Below, piece after piece: positions 32,335 through 43,366 of a DNA stretch of 64,000 nt; position 1 is the first letter of the stretch, and each line of letters opens with the position of its first letter. Origin of the DNA: Eriocheir sinensis (Eukaryota > Arthropoda > Malacostraca > Decapoda > Varunidae); the NCBI RefSeq assembly GCF_024679095.1, contig NC_066571.1:2990783-3054782 (forward strand). The letters are read 5' to 3'. Under the pieces are notes generated by a model. That model did not search any database and was not told the DNA's origin. It saw nothing but the letters and a program-made list of their open reading frames with translations. The position numbers were made by a program, and so were the translations under genes.

Positions 32335-33140
32335 TCTTCTTTCTCTTAGTCCTTCTTCCTCCCTCTCCTCCTCCTCCTCTTCTTTCTCTTCTTCCTCTTA
32401 CCCTTTCCTTCCTTCCTCTCCTTCTCCTCCTCCTCCTCTTCTTTCTCTTCTTCCTCTTACCCTTTCCTTCCTTCCTCTCCTTCTCCTCCTCCTCCTCTTC
32501 TTCCTCTTACCCTGTCCTTTTTCCTCCCTCTCCCCCTCCTCCTCCTCCTCTTCTTTCTCGTCTTTCTCTTACCCTGTCCTTCTTCCTCCCTCTCGTTCTC
32601 CTCCTCCTCCTCTTCTTTCTCTTCTTCCTCTTACCCTGTCCTTCTTCCTCTCTCCTCCTCCTCCTCTTCTTTCTCTTCTTACTCTTACCCTTTCCTTCCT
32701 TCCTCCCTCTCCTTCTCCTCCTCCTCCTCCTCTTCTTTCTCTTCTTCCTCTTACCCTGTCCTTCTTCCTCCCTCTCCTTCTCCTCCTCCTCCTCCTCTTC
32801 TTTCTCTTACTCTGTCCTTCTTCCTCCCTCTCCTTCTCCTCCTCCTCCTCTTCTTTCTCTTCTTCCTCTTACCCTGTCCTTCTTCCTCTCCTCCTCCTCA
32901 TCTTCTTTCTCTTCTTCCTCTTACCCTGTCCTTCTTCCTCCCTCTCCTTCTCCTCCTCCTCCTCTTCTTTCTCTTCTTCCTCTTACCCTGTCCTTCTTCC
33001 TCTCTCTCCTTCTCCTCCTCCTCCTCCTCTTTTTTCTTTTCTTCCTCTTACCCTTTCCTTCCTTCCTCCCTCTCCTTCTCCTCCTCCTCTTCTTTCTCTT
33101 ACTCTGTCCTTCTTCCTCCTTCTCCTTCTCCTCTTCCTCT
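32335..33140 (+). repeat. ~50-65-bp pyrimidine tandem array, about 13 copies
   Basis: CTCTTACCCTGTCCTTCTTCC or CTTACCCTTTCC occurs about every 50-66 bp (32399, 32458, 32508 and onward), joined by CTCCTCCTCCTCTTCTTTC. Unit length varies through (CTC)n slippage. Confidence 0.92.
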
Positions 33141-33289
33141 CCCCTCTTCGTCCCTCTCTACCTATTCCTCCTTGTCTTCCTCTCACTCTCCCCTTCTTCC
33201 TCCCTCTCCTCCTCCTCCTCTTCGTCTTTCTCTTCCTCCCCTCCGTTTTCTCCCCTCTCCTTCTCTACTTCCTTTCACTCTCACTCTCA

Positions 33290-33425
33290 CGAAGCTTCAT
33301 CGCAGGTGTGTTATTACAGGTGAGGGTTGCCGCCATTATTTGAGCCAGCAATCAAGGTATTAACGTTTAGTCTCTCCGTTTAAGGCGTCCGGTCGGGCTC
33401 CTGAAGTCAGCAATCCTTATACGGC
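33290..33425. other. Unique segment
   Basis: TCATCGCAGGTGTGTTATTACAGGTGAGG near 33299-33326 places two CAG|GTG words 16 bp apart after a CT-rich tract, resembling overlapping splice signals. No exon can be supported. Confidence 0.35.
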
Positions 33426-33516
33426 GATACCCTCACTTGCCTCCCTCTGTTTATTGCCCCTCCTGCCCCTCGCTTCCTCCTTCCCTTCCTCTCCTCCCAC
33501 CCATCAGGTCTCCGCT

Positions 33517-33540
33517 GCTGTCTGTCTGTCTGTCTGTCTG
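33517..33540. repeat. (CTGT)5 microsatellite
   Basis: CTGTCTGTCTGTCTGTCTG immediately before the 64-bp purine array. A similar CTGT run lies just after that array. Confidence 0.93.
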
Positions 33541-33544
33541 GGAA

Positions 33545-34340
33545 TGAAAGGGAAGTTAGTGAGGAGGCATAGAAAGGAAGGGGAAGGGAAGAGAGGGAAG
33601 GCAAGGGATGGAAGAGGAGATAGTAAGAGGGATTAGGGAAGAAGGGGAAGGGAGGAGAGGGAAGGCAAGGGATGGAAGGGGAGTTAGTAAGAGAGAATAG
33701 GGAAGAAGGGGAAGGCAGGAGAGGGAAGGCAAGGGATGGAAGGGGAGTTAGTAAGAGAATAGAGAAGAAGGGAAGGCAGGAGGGAAGGCAAGGGATGGAA
33801 GGGGAGTTAGTAAGAGGGAATAGAGAAGAAGGGGAAGGGAGGAGAGGGAAGGCAAGGGATGGAAGGGGAGTTAATAAGAGGGATTAGGGAAGAAGGGGAA
33901 GGGAGGAGAGGGAAGGCAAGGGATGGAAGGAGTTAATAAGAGGATTTAGGGAAGAAGGAGGAGAGGGAAGGCAAGGGATGGAAGGGAGTTAGTAAGAGGA
34001 TTAGAAGTGGAAGGCAGAGAGGGAAGGCAAGGGATGGACGGGGAGTTAGTAAGAGGGATTAGGGAAGAAGTGGAAGGCCGGAGAGGAAGGCAAGGGATGG
34101 AAGGGGAGTTAGTAAGAGGGATTAGGGAAGAAGTGGAAGGCAGGAGAGGGAAGGCAAGGGATGGAAGGGGAGTTAGTAAGAGGGAATAGGGAAGAAGGGG
34201 AAGGCAGGAGAGGGAAGGCAAGGGATGGAAGGGGAGTTAGTAAGAGGGAATAGGGAAGAAGAGGAAGGCAGGAGAGGGAAGGCAAGGGATGGAAGGGGAG
34301 TTAGTAAGAGAGAATAGGGAAGAAGGGGAAGGGGGTAAAG
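33545..34340 (+). repeat. 64-bp purine tandem repeat, about 12 copies
   Basis: GCAAGGGATGGAAGGGGAG occurs at 33601, 33665, 33729, 33788, 33852, 33916, 33971, 34027, 34090, 34154, 34218 and 34282. Most steps are exactly 64 bp, with short units of 55, 56 and 59. Because 64 is not a multiple of 3, the Arg/Glu/Gly open frames break and re-form along the array. Confidence 0.96.
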
Positions 34341-34357
34341 GAGAAGGGGCTAAGAAT

Positions 34358-34395
34358 GTCTGTCTGTCTGTCTGTCTGTCTACCTGTCTGCCTGC
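34358..34395. repeat. (CTGT)6 microsatellite
   Basis: TGTCTGTCTGTCTGTC followed by CTACCTGTCTGCC. Confidence 0.92.
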
Positions 34396-34625
34396 CACTG
34401 TGTCTTTCCATCGTATTCCTTTTTTTAGTTTGTCTGTTGTTACTCTGCTTTGTGTTAGAGTATTAAATTATCTTTCAATGTTAGTGTCTTGAGCATTTTA
34501 TTGATATGTTTTTTTTCTCTTTTTTCTTCTTATTCTTCCTTTTAGTATTGTTTTATTTATTAGCTTTTTTTCTTATTTTTTTGTCATCTTGGTTGTTCTT
34601 TATATATAAGGACACGTTTTAACAC
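34396..34625. other. AT-rich unique DNA
   Basis: T-rich sequence with TTATATATAAGGACACG; no gene seen. Confidence 0.4.
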
Positions 34626-34626
34626 T

Positions 34627-34663
34627 TCACTCTTCCTCCTCCTCCTCCTCCTCCTCCTCCTCC
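34627..34663. repeat. (CTC)12 microsatellite
   Basis: Perfect TCC repeat. Confidence 0.95.
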
Positions 34664-34980
34664 TTCCTTAATCACTCGCCGTCCCTCCTTCAGCGCCTCG
34701 CCCTCCTGCTCTCCTCTCCGTCAAGGTTGTCCTCGAAAATCTCTCTTCCCTTCACTCACTTCAAACTTCAGGAGCAAATTAGTTTTCAGAGTTCAGTGTA
34801 ACCTTTCCTCCTCCTCCTCCTCCTCTCCAGTGCCTTCGCCAGGATCTCTTCGTCATTTTCTAAGTTCATTGTTGACACCTTCCTGTTTTCTCTCCAAATT
34901 CTCGACGCGTGAAAGTAAGTCGTTGTTAATTTTTTTTTCTCTCGCCTCCGAAATTCCTCTCATTATATTTCGCTTACTTA
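34664..34980. other. Unique segment
   Basis: Moderately complex sequence with TTCGCCAGGATCTCTTCG; the (CTC)5 run at 34807-34825 is internal. No gene. Confidence 0.35.
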
Positions 34981-35470
34981 TCTCCATTGCCTTTCTTCTC
35001 TCCTTCCTCTTACCTCTTCGTTTCTCATCTTTCCTCTCCTCTCTCCTCCACACCTTTCCCTCTCCTCCCCATTCTCCCCTCGTACCTCCCATATCATCTC
35101 CTCCCTTATTTCTCCCACTCACCCTCCCTCCCTCTCTTCTCCCAATCTTTCCTTCTCACCCTATCTCTCTTCTTCTCTCTGCTTTTCCTCTCCTTTCCAT
35201 CGCCTTCCTACCAATCCTTTCTACCTGTCCTCCCCTCTACTTCCCATCTCTCCCTCTCCCCTACCATTACTCCTCCCCGCCCTTTCTTCACATATTCCAT
35301 CTCCCCTTTCTCCCCGCTCACCTTTCCTTTCCTCCTATCTCCCTCCCTTACCATCTTCCATTATATTCCCTTTCTTTTCCATCTTTCCTCTCAATCTTTA
35401 CTAGTTATTCCTCCCCATCTTTTCCTCTACTTTCCTCCCTATCTCCCCTCCTCTCCCCCATCCAAATACT
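34980..35470. repeat. Pyrimidine-rich low-complexity DNA
   Basis: CTCC/TTCC-rich decayed repeats. Confidence 0.55.
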
Positions 35471-35493
35471 GTAGAGATGCCCCACCTGTTTCC

Positions 35494-35496
<3 letters not shown>

Positions 35497-35578
<82 letters not shown>
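35497..35578. repeat. (AG)41 microsatellite
   Basis: Uninterrupted AG run after CCCACCTGTTTCCCGA. Confidence 0.97.
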
Positions 35579-35580
<2 letters not shown>

Positions 35581-35599
35581 AAGAAAAGAAGAAAAAAAG

Positions 35600-35725
35600 A
35601 GGAGAAATCACTTAAAAGCAAAACTTAACCCCGGGCGACCTAAACATTGACTCAGGTGTTCGGAAGTGTACCTTTGGTCCTAACTTGGGCGTCCCTGTTT
35701 ACCTGCTTAAGACGCGGAGACTCGA
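35600..35725. other. Unique segment
   Basis: CCCCGGGCGACCTAAACATTG, ACTCAGGTGTTCGG, GTTTACCTGCTTAAGACGCG. No gene. Confidence 0.35.
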
Positions 35726-36255
35726 GCAGGTATAGGTAAGGGGGGGAAGGGGAGGGGAAGAAGGGGAAGGAGATGGGAATGGGGGAAGGAAGGAGGAAGG
35801 GAGGAGGAGGGGAAGAAAGGGGCGATGGGGTAGAGGTAAGTGGAATGGGGTGGGAAAGAATAGGAGTGGTAGTAGGAAAGGGGGAAGGGGACGGAAGAAA
35901 AGGGGAAAGGGAAAGGGAGAGGGATAGGGTGGGAAGGAAGGGAAATGGTGATGAAAAAGGGGGGAGGGGATGGAAGAAAGGAAGAAAGGGGGAAGGACGA
36001 GGGAAGGAGAGAAGGATGGGGGTAAAGAAGGGAGAGGAAGAGTAAGGAAGGAGGAGGTGAGAAGGAAAGGGGAGGGGGAGAAGGAGGAAAGAAAGCAGTA
36101 AGGTTGTAGAAAAAATGGGGAAGGAAGTAGAAGAACGGGGGGAGGGGAAAGAAATGGGGAAGAGGGGAAGGAAGGGAGGAGGGTGGAAGGAAAGGGGAAA
36201 GGGAGGGTAGGGAGGAAGGGAGAGGCATGGAGGAAAGGTAAAGAGGAGGTGATTA
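35725..36255. repeat. Purine-rich low-complexity DNA
   Basis: GGAAGGGGGAAGG / GGAGGAGGGG tracts, nearly all purine on the plus strand. Confidence 0.65.
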
Positions 36256-36267
36256 GCAATGAACACG

Positions 36268-36389
<122 letters not shown>

Positions 36390-36394
36390 ACGCA

Positions 36395-36690
36395 GGAAAC
36401 ACTTTTTTTCGTTATTTCTTCTTTTCTCATCTCATATCTCCCTCTTCCTTCCCTTTCCTTTCCTTCCCTTCCTTCTTCAGTTCTCTCATTCTCATTTCCA
36501 TCAACCAGCTTCCTCCATTCATTCACCTTCTTTCCCTTCCATTTTCCTCCACTTTCTCTCTTTCTCTCTCTCTCTTTCCCGTCACCTCCTCACTCACCTC
36601 CCTCCTCCATCTCCTCCATCCCTATCCCCTCCTCCCCCTCCTCTCCCCATCCCCCTCCCTCCCCCCTCCCCCCCTCCTCATCGTGTCACA
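36395..36690. repeat. Pyrimidine-rich tract
   Basis: CTTCCTTCCC, CTCC and long C runs (CCCCCCTCCCCCCCTCC near 36661-36678). Confidence 0.6.
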
Positions 36691-36866
36691 TGTTCCGTAC
36701 GTGTGTTGGAACTTGGCGGAAAGTTTAATGGTGTTCATAGTGACGTTATGGTGACAGGGAGGGAGGAAAGAAAGGGGAGGAAAGGAGGGAGTGAGGGAGG
36801 TAGGAGGTGAGAGGAAGGAGGAAGAGAGAAGTCTGGTTATGTTCTAAAATAGGATGATGGGGTGTT

Positions 36867-36868
<2 letters not shown>

Positions 36869-36957
<89 letters not shown>
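36869..36957. repeat. (GA)44 microsatellite
   Basis: Uninterrupted GA run flanked by GAAGGAAAGAAG. Confidence 0.97.
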
Positions 36958-36959
<2 letters not shown>

Positions 36960-37130
36960 AAAGAAGAAAGTATGAAAAAAAGGAAGAAAGGAAGAAAGAA
37001 AGAAACAAACAAACAAACAAACAAAAACAAACAAAGAAAAGAATAGGAAAGAAAGAAAGAAAAAAAAGGAAAGAAAGAAGGAAAAAGAAAGAAAGAAAGA
37101 AGAAAAGAAAGAAAGGAAGAGTGTGTAAGA
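36958..37130. repeat. (AAAG)/(AAAC) degenerate tetranucleotides
   Basis: AAAGAAAGAAACAAACAAAC at about 36995-37030, then AAAGAAAGAAGG repeats. Confidence 0.9.
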
Positions 37131-37193
37131 GAAAAGTTAACAATTAGATTCACTATATAACTCATCAGCCTCCTCAAAATAACAGCAACAAAA

Positions 37194-37196
<3 letters not shown>

Positions 37197-37257
<61 letters not shown>

Positions 37258-37324
37258 ATACATAATAATACACACATAAATAATAATAATAATAATACAC
37301 ACACACACACACACACATAAAATA

Positions 37325-37401
<77 letters not shown>
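37197..37401. repeat. Compound (TAA)n, (AC)n, (TAA)n
   Basis: TAA at 37197-37257, short mixed ATACATACAT, AC at 37296-37316 and TAA at 37317-37401. Confidence 0.97.
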
Positions 37402-37404
<3 letters not shown>

Positions 37405-37690
37405 TAAAAAATACTCCAAACTCATGCATTTTACAGGTAGATAAATTTCCGTGACAGCCAATAAAAGGAAAGCCATTGACAGCAAGCAAAAAGAACTAAA
37501 AAACTACCCTGGTGATTTATCTCATCCCGCGTCTCCTCATTGATCGTAAATTTTATTATATAGAGTCCTGAACACATAAGAACAGGTAGTGAATCAAGAG
37601 AAGAGTTCCTGAGTCATTCATGCTTTTTTTCTTTTGTACTCCGGTGTCTGGCGGCGGCGGGGAAGGACGAGGAGGCTTGGGGTGGGGGGG
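37402..37690. other. Unique segment
   Basis: Non-repetitive; holds a second TTTTATTATATAGAGTCC word (near 37552) shared with about 15049. Ends in GGCGGCGGCGGGG. No gene. Confidence 0.4.
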
Positions 37691-37729
37691 CATGGGACAC
37701 CACCGTGGAAGGAATCAAGGAAGAAGTGA

Positions 37730-37832
37730 AGGAAGGAAGAAAGAAAGGAAGGAAAGAAAGAAAGGAAGGAACGAAGGAAGGAAGTATGGAAAGAAGGAAA
37801 GAAAGGGAAAGGAAGGAAGAGAGAAGGAAAAG
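37730..37832. repeat. (GGAA)n/(GAAA)n tetranucleotides
   Basis: GGAAGGAAAGAAAGAAAGG-type with small variations. Confidence 0.92.
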
Positions 37833-37867
37833 TCTAGATATACTTAATGATATATTGAAAGTTGCAT

Positions 37868-37975
37868 CAGTAGTAGTAGAAATTACTTTAGTAGTATTAG
37901 TAGTAGCATTAGCAGTAGTAGTAGTAGTAGTAGTTGTTGTTGTTGTTGTTTTTGTTGTTGCTGTTGTTGTTGTCA
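37868..37975. repeat. (GTA)n then (GTT)n
   Basis: AGTAGTAGTAG phrases to 37935 passing into TTGTTGTTGTTG. Confidence 0.92.
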
Positions 37976-38034
37976 TGGCAGTAGTAGCCGCTAGATAGTT
38001 TATCAGGAGGAGAAAGAGAGGAGTGTAAAGGACG

Positions 38035-38295
38035 AAGTGCAGCTAAGATCTCAGACGGCCGGGCGAGGAGCAGCAACGGCATCCTGGAGGACTCTCGCGG
38101 GTGTGTGAAAGCGCCAATAAATTACCTGAGCAAAGGTGGAAATGTGACGAGACGGAGAGTCGTAACAAAATTTTAGTTGCTCGTAAAGCGCAGCCGCCGC
38201 GTGTGAGGCGCGAGGTCTTGGTAACTTTTGAGTCATTAAGTAAATTTTTGGTCCTCGGGAGACATCCGGTCATGGGAAGCATTCTTTGTTAAGTG
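38035..38295. other. GC-rich unique island
   Basis: CTCAGACGGCCGGGCGAGG, GCGCAGCCGCCGCGTGTG, CGGGAGACATCCGGTC. CpG-rich relative to its surroundings. Opposing short open frames without motifs. Could be conserved non-coding DNA or an unrecognised exon. Confidence 0.4.
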
Positions 38296-38299
38296 CTTT

Positions 38300-38750
38300 T
38301 GACTTTTATAAACCTGTAGTTCTTGAGTGACCGTGGCGTCTTAGAAACTACAGTTATTGGAAAGTATGTATCTCCTTTACGAAGCCTTAGTACTTGGAAC
38401 ACTTTGGTCATAGTTAAGGAAAAACAGAAGGTTAGAGGCTACAGCTCCTTGGGAAATTTTGTACATGAAAATCTTTAGTTCATGAGAAACTGCAGTTTTT
38501 GCAATGTCAGTAATTCTTGGGAAACCTAAATTTTCACAATCTTATATATCGTAAAAATTTTGGCCTCAAGATTTAATATATGGAGAACTTATCGTTATAA
38601 GAAACTTTCGATTTATGTAAAATTTGAACCTCAGGAGACTTGCTTCTGAGAAGACTTTCTTCTCTTGAAGCTTTGCCTCATTGGATTGCCGTCTAGCGTT
38701 CATGATTCACTTTTATATTTAAGAAACTTTGGCAAGTTTTATTAAAATGG
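38300..38750 (+). repeat. Possible very old ~35-bp repeat with GAAACT words
   Basis: AGAAACTACAGTT, GGGAAATTTTG, GAGAAACTGCAGTT, GGGAAACCTAAATTTT, GGAGAACTTATCG, AAGAAACTTTCGATT and AAGAAACTTTGGC follow each other at roughly 30-60-bp spacing. Looks like a decayed tandem array. Confidence 0.4.
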
Positions 38751-38754
38751 AAAA

Positions 38755-39185
38755 TCTACACCAACACCGCCTTGTGAGCCAGGCACGGAGCAGAATGCAG
38801 GGGCTTCCCGCGACCCTGGGCGGCGGCACACGGCAGGGCTGCCGCGGCCTCGTGATGGCTCCCGGCGAGATTTAATTATGGTGGGAAGAGGGTAACCCCG
38901 AAACGGCGCCTGCCTTATGCAGCCGCGTGAATCATGCAGGAACAGAGGCGGGGGAAGGGGGGGAGTCGTCTAGCCGTGGGCGGGGGATTGTTTGTCTGGC
39001 TGCTGCGTGGGAGGCGCCGACGTGTACTCGGCCCAAGCAGGCTAGGCAGAGGCACCGCATGAACTACAATATCTTAATGCAATCAAAGCGATTTACGCCA
39101 GGTAATTGGTGGTGTAAAGCGCTGCACGTAATAACATGATCCAATTACCGAGTTACCGAGAATACTCATCAACAAGTTAGAGCAA
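38755..39185. other. GC-rich unique island with three TAATTR cores
   Basis: Contains GGCGAGATTTAATTATGGTGG (about 38864), GCCAGGTAATTGGTGG (about 39099) and GATCCAATTACCGAG (about 39138) set in GC-rich DNA (GGCGGCACACGGCAGGG). A 70-codon frame at 38927-39139 has no motif. One of the best candidates in the window for conserved regulatory DNA. Confidence 0.5.
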
Positions 39186-39687
<502 letters not shown>

Positions 39688-39723
39688 CACCTTCCCCATA
39701 CTTACTGCTTTCACGCGGTTCAC

Positions 39724-39750
39724 CTCCACCACCACCACCACCACCACCCT
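39724..39750. repeat. (CCA)9 microsatellite
   Basis: CCACCACCACC run. Confidence 0.92.
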
Positions 39751-39879
39751 AACCACACTGCCGAGGGTGTCCCAGTAACTAACGACCCTGATTAGTCGAG
39801 TCGCCGACCGCCGCGTTAAGCCCCCGAGCGTCGCCTTATGCTCCCCGATGCTTAGAAAGTGTTCGTTAATGAATATGTG

Positions 39880-39962
39880 ATTTTTTTTTTTTTTTTTTTT
39901 TTTACAGCGGAGGATACAGTGCAAGGGCGTAAAAAAAAAAACAATAATGAAAAAAAAGCCCA
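39880..39962 (-). mobile_element. Poly-T / core / poly-A module, copy 2
   Basis: Reverse strand reads GGGCTTTTTTTTCATTATTG, a T run, CGCCCTTGCACTGTATCCTC, then CGCTGTAAAAA. Nearly identical to copy 1 at 23.95-24.03 kb, including CATTATTG between the T runs. Confidence 0.8.
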
Positions 39963-39969
39963 CTCCCAC

Positions 39970-40145
39970 TGATAAATATAAACCTTGCCTTAGATATGAA
40001 TAAACTCAGTAGATAAACTTTTCTTAGATGTAGATACACCAAGTTTTACATATGGATAAACCCATTTGACTAAAAAATGAATAAACCTTGCCCTAGATAC
40101 GAGTAAACCGAACCTTCCACATATTTATAAGCCCCGACTCTTAAT
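39970..40145 (+). repeat. Degenerate ~35-bp AT-rich repeat
   Basis: AATAAACCTTGCCTTAGATA (about 39977), AGATAAACTTTTCTTAGATG, GGATAAACCCATTTGAC, AATAAACCTTGCCCTAGATA (about 40081) and GAGTAAACCGAACC: recurring (G/A)ATAAAC phrases. Confidence 0.6.
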
Positions 40146-40189
40146 AAATTACTTCAATTCAATTTAATTCTCATCTCTACTTTCTATTT

Positions 40190-40275
40190 TACGAGCAGTG
40201 GTTAGCGGTCTTTTTTTGTCTTTATCTATTTTTACCCTTGAGTTGCTTCCTTTACCGTAAAAAAAAAAATATCAT
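40190..40275 (+). mobile_element. Poly-T / core / poly-A module, copy 3 (diverged)
   Basis: GAGCAGTGGTTAGCGGTC, a T run, TACCCTTGAGTTGCTTCC, TTTACCGTAAAAAAA. Same layout as copies 1, 2 and 4. Confidence 0.65.
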
Positions 40276-40512
40276 GAGTCTGATACATACTTACTTAGGG
40301 CAGGATGCAAACAGCTGGTGGTCGTCTGGTGGAATGAGGCGAGACTTCAGCGTCAAGTTAATAATGAAGCGGAGAGAACAGGAAGGTCGTGAGGCTGGCT
40401 GGGCTTATCTCCGTGTTTGCCGATAAGTCCACATTGTGCTAGGTATAAATAATGGACCGAACGCTCATTGTATAGCCCGAAGTCGTGAGGGCCGGAGAGC
40501 CATGTCCTTGAG
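40276..40512. other. Unique segment
   Basis: Non-repetitive (GGTGGTCGTCTGGTGG, TATAAATAATGGACCG). GCTAGGTATAAATAATGG near 40439 resembles a TATA word but has no other promoter support. Confidence 0.35.
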
Positions 40513-41105
40513 TTAGCGCTGAGAAGTGGTTCCAAGTATCACCAAGACCGCAACGCTATAGAGAAGTGATGTTGAGGTGAATAGAGGTAGTGGGTGGGTC
40601 ATAGAGAAGTAAAAAGTGCACATCTACCTCACTTATTCCCTAAAGTTAGTGCACCTTTGCTGAGTAGTGGTTCCAAGTATCACAATGTCCACAAGGCTAC
40701 AGAGAAGTGATGGTGAAGAGAATAGAGGTAGTGAGGTCTTAGATAAGTAAAAAAGACACTTCTACCTCACTTCTTCCCTAGTTAGTGCATACTTCTAAGT
40801 GGTGAGAAGCGATTCCGAGTATCACCAAGTCCATTAAGCTATAAAGAAGTGATACTGAAGTGAATAGAGGTAATGGGTCATATAGAGAAGTGAAAAGTGC
40901 ACCTCTACCTCACTTCTTCCCTAAAGTTAGTGCACCATTCTTATATAGTGTTGAGAAGTGGTTACGAGTATCACCAAACCATAAAGCTACAGATAAGTGA
41001 TACAGAAGTGAATTAGAGGTAGTGGATCTTAGAGAAGTAATAATCACATCTACCTCACTAATATACCTCTCATCTTTAAGGTAGTGCACCCCTCTATAGA
41101 GACAC
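40513..41105 (+). repeat. ~143-bp satellite with internal inverted repeat, 4 copies
   Basis: GAGTATCACC-type phrases occur at 40536, 40677, 40819 and 40968 (steps 141, 142, 149). Each unit carries AGAGGTAGTGG and, about 40 bp on, CTCTACCTCACTTCTTCCC, which can pair as a hairpin of about 13 bp with a small bulge. Mixed base composition, unlike the pure purine or pyrimidine arrays elsewhere. Confidence 0.92.
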
Positions 41106-41280
41106 TGTACTTAAGGCGATTTAACGAATGCGACACAAGCTAATGCCGCGAGGGGGAGGCAATGCACACAATTTCAAATAATCTCCTTGAAATTGAATGG
41201 AAACTGATGAGAGGAACGGAGCGGAGGAGACTGAGAGTGGCGAGGCTGGGAGCGAGTGAAGACGCGGCGGGAAGAGGATG
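41106..41280. other. Unique segment
   Basis: GGCGATTTAACGAATGCGAC, AATGCCGCGAGGGGG, GAAGACGCGGCGGG. No gene. Confidence 0.35.
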
Positions 41281-41282
41281 AG

Positions 41283-41410
41283 GAGGGCGAGGAGGAGAGG
41301 GCGAGGAGGAGAGTGTGAGGAAGAGAGGGTGAGGAGGAGAGGGCGAGGAGGAGAGGGTGAGGAGGAGAGGGTGAGGAGGAGAGGGTGAGGAGGAGAGGGT
41401 GAGGAGAAAG
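41283..41410 (+). repeat. 14-bp purine minisatellite, about 9 copies
   Basis: The unit is GAGGAGAGGGTGAG, with GAGGGCGAG variants in the left half and perfect copies in the right half. Confidence 0.95.
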
Positions 41411-41690
41411 GAAACTCGAGAAAGGAAAAGAGAGGAAGAGAGGAAGTAAAAGAGATATGGCAAAGGAAAACAAGAGGAAGAGATTAGATAAAAAGATGAA
41501 TAGGGAAAGGAAAAAAAGGAGAAGCCAGTAGAAAAGAAACTCGGAAAAGAAAGGACGGAAGCGAGTTGGTAAAATGAGGAATCGGCAAAGGAAAAAAAGG
41601 GGAAGGTAGTGAGTAGAAAGAAAACTCATAAAAGAAAAAAAAAAAGGAAGAAGAGAGTTGATATTGTTGAAGAGAAAACGGAAACTTAAA
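41411..41690. repeat. Purine-rich DNA
   Basis: GAAACTCGAGAAAGGAAAAG and GAAACTCGGAAAAGAAAGG plus GAAAACTCATAAAAG are diverged units roughly 110 bp apart. Confidence 0.55.
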
Positions 41691-41693
41691 GAG

Positions 41694-41811
<118 letters not shown>

Positions 41812-41879
41812 GGATGGGGCAACTGGGGTCTCGTGGGATGCTAGAAAGGGGATTTAGAGCAACGTGAGTAGCATTAACG

Positions 41880-42095
41880 CCCCCCTTCCCCTTCCACCCC
41901 AAATCAATCCTTTCATCACCCCTTCAACAGCCCCCATCAACAGTCCCTCCCTCAACAGTCCCCCTTTCAACATAACCCCCTCCATCAGCCCCACCCACAA
42001 CACCTCCACCCAACAGTAGCTTCCTCCACCTCTTCAACCCCAATCTTCAACTAACCTTCTCCACCTCTTATCTCCGCCTCTCTCTCTCTCTCTCT
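41880..42095 (+). repeat. Degenerate C-rich repeat (CCCTCAACAGTCC)
   Basis: CCCTTCAACAGCCCCC, CATCAACAGTCCCTCC, CTCAACAGTCCCCC and CCACCCAACAGTAG recur at about 16-20-bp spacing. Ends in a short (CT) run at 42079-42095. Confidence 0.7.
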
Positions 42096-42239
42096 TCCCT
42101 TGGGTGTATTAATTTTCAAAGATAAAACCGTTTTCTTCCGTGGCAGTGAATTTTGCCTTTCGCGGTATTGTAATGATAAACTCTAATATATGTTTTGCTT
42201 CTAAATAAGATAAGCGCCTCACATTAAACCTTCATCATA

Positions 42240-42765
42240 ATTATTAGTTTTGGTGTGTATCAGCGGTTTGTGGCTATGAAATTCTGTGGTTATTGAGGTT
42301 TCGTGTTATTTTCCTTTATTTCTGAACGTGATTTTCTTGGAAGTATTGGCTTGCCCTTAGCCTCCACGTCATAATTATTAGTTGTGGTGTGTTTACGTAT
42401 CTTGAGGTCATAAATATTGTAGTTATTGAGGTGATATATAATTTTCTTTTATTTTGTAGCAATGTCTGTATGGTGTGTTTATGTATCTTGAGGTCATAAA
42501 TATTGTAGTTATTGAGGTGATATATATTTTCTGTTATTTCGTAGCACAGTGGCCTCTGAAATATATGTCTGTTTGGTGTGTTTATGTATCTTGAGGTCAT
42601 AAAATATTGTAATTAGTGAAGTGTTATGTTATTTTCTGTTATTTCGTAGCACAGTGGCCTCTGAAATATATGACTGTATGGTGTGTTTTGTAGTCTGAGG
42701 TCAGGTTGAGTAGCGTTTTTTTTCACATTTGTTTCCTTTTTTATGCCCTTGAGCTGACTCCTCTG

Positions 42766-42799
<34 letters not shown>

Positions 42800-43050
42800 A
42801 AAAGGTTAGACTAGGCAATGTTAGCTTGGATTAGGTTAGATTATTTATGTAGTTCGTGGTCATGGAAATTTGTAGCTATTTACAATATCTTTATTTACCT
42901 GTATACTTTTAACGTGCCGGGGCTTTGAGGTATTGTCTCCCGTGTGTTCATGTTGTTTGAGGTGGTGAGGTTAGGTTATTTAAGTAATCTGAACTCATAT
43001 GATTCTCTGGTTATTGGCGGGTCTCATATTTTCCTTTACTTCTTAACCTT
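42240..43050 (+). repeat. Degenerate ~90-100-bp AT-rich repeat
   Basis: TGTATCTTGAGGTCATAAA starts near 42396, 42482 and 42585 (steps 86, 103), each followed by ATTGTAGTTATTGAGGTG and (in two) GCACAGTGGCCTCTGAAATA. Diverged relatives lie near 42268 (GTGGCTATGAAATTC), 42690, 42848 and 42990. The poly-T/core/poly-A module (copy 4) sits inside it. Confidence 0.85.
42700..42805 (+). mobile_element. Poly-T / core / poly-A module, copy 4, with (AAAT)7 tail
   Basis: GAGTAGCG, a T run, CACATTTGTTTCC, ATGCCCTTGAGCTGACTCC, CTGCTGTAAAAATAAATAAA. The tail has become an AAAT microsatellite, a common fate of retroposon poly-A tails. Confidence 0.72.
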
Positions 43051-43366
43051 TTTCTTCTCCTTCTTTCCTCCGCTCCTTCTCCTTCCTCCTCTCCCTTTCC
43101 CTCTTCTTTTTTAACGTAATGTCCTCTAAAGTTTGTCTTATCTTTAGTCTTTCTTGTTAATTCTTTCAGGTCTCTTTTTCTATATATTAAATTACTTTTC
43201 CTGCGTCCTCACACCTTCGTTCCCTTATTTATCGATCACTAAACTTATTTCGCACCTCAGCGGCTCTCAATAATAAGTTTTTGTTTTCCGCGTCTGCTTC
43301 TTTTCCTTCGCTTTGTCTCGGGAATTCAAATATTTCTTCCATCTCGCACACATTTTTCAGACTTAC

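Noticed and set aside
40581..40604. let-7-like word GAGGTAGTGGGTGGG in a foldable repeat
   Set aside because: It matches the let-7 seed, but the remainder differs and the other three satellite units do not preserve it. The hairpin arms belong to the tandem unit.
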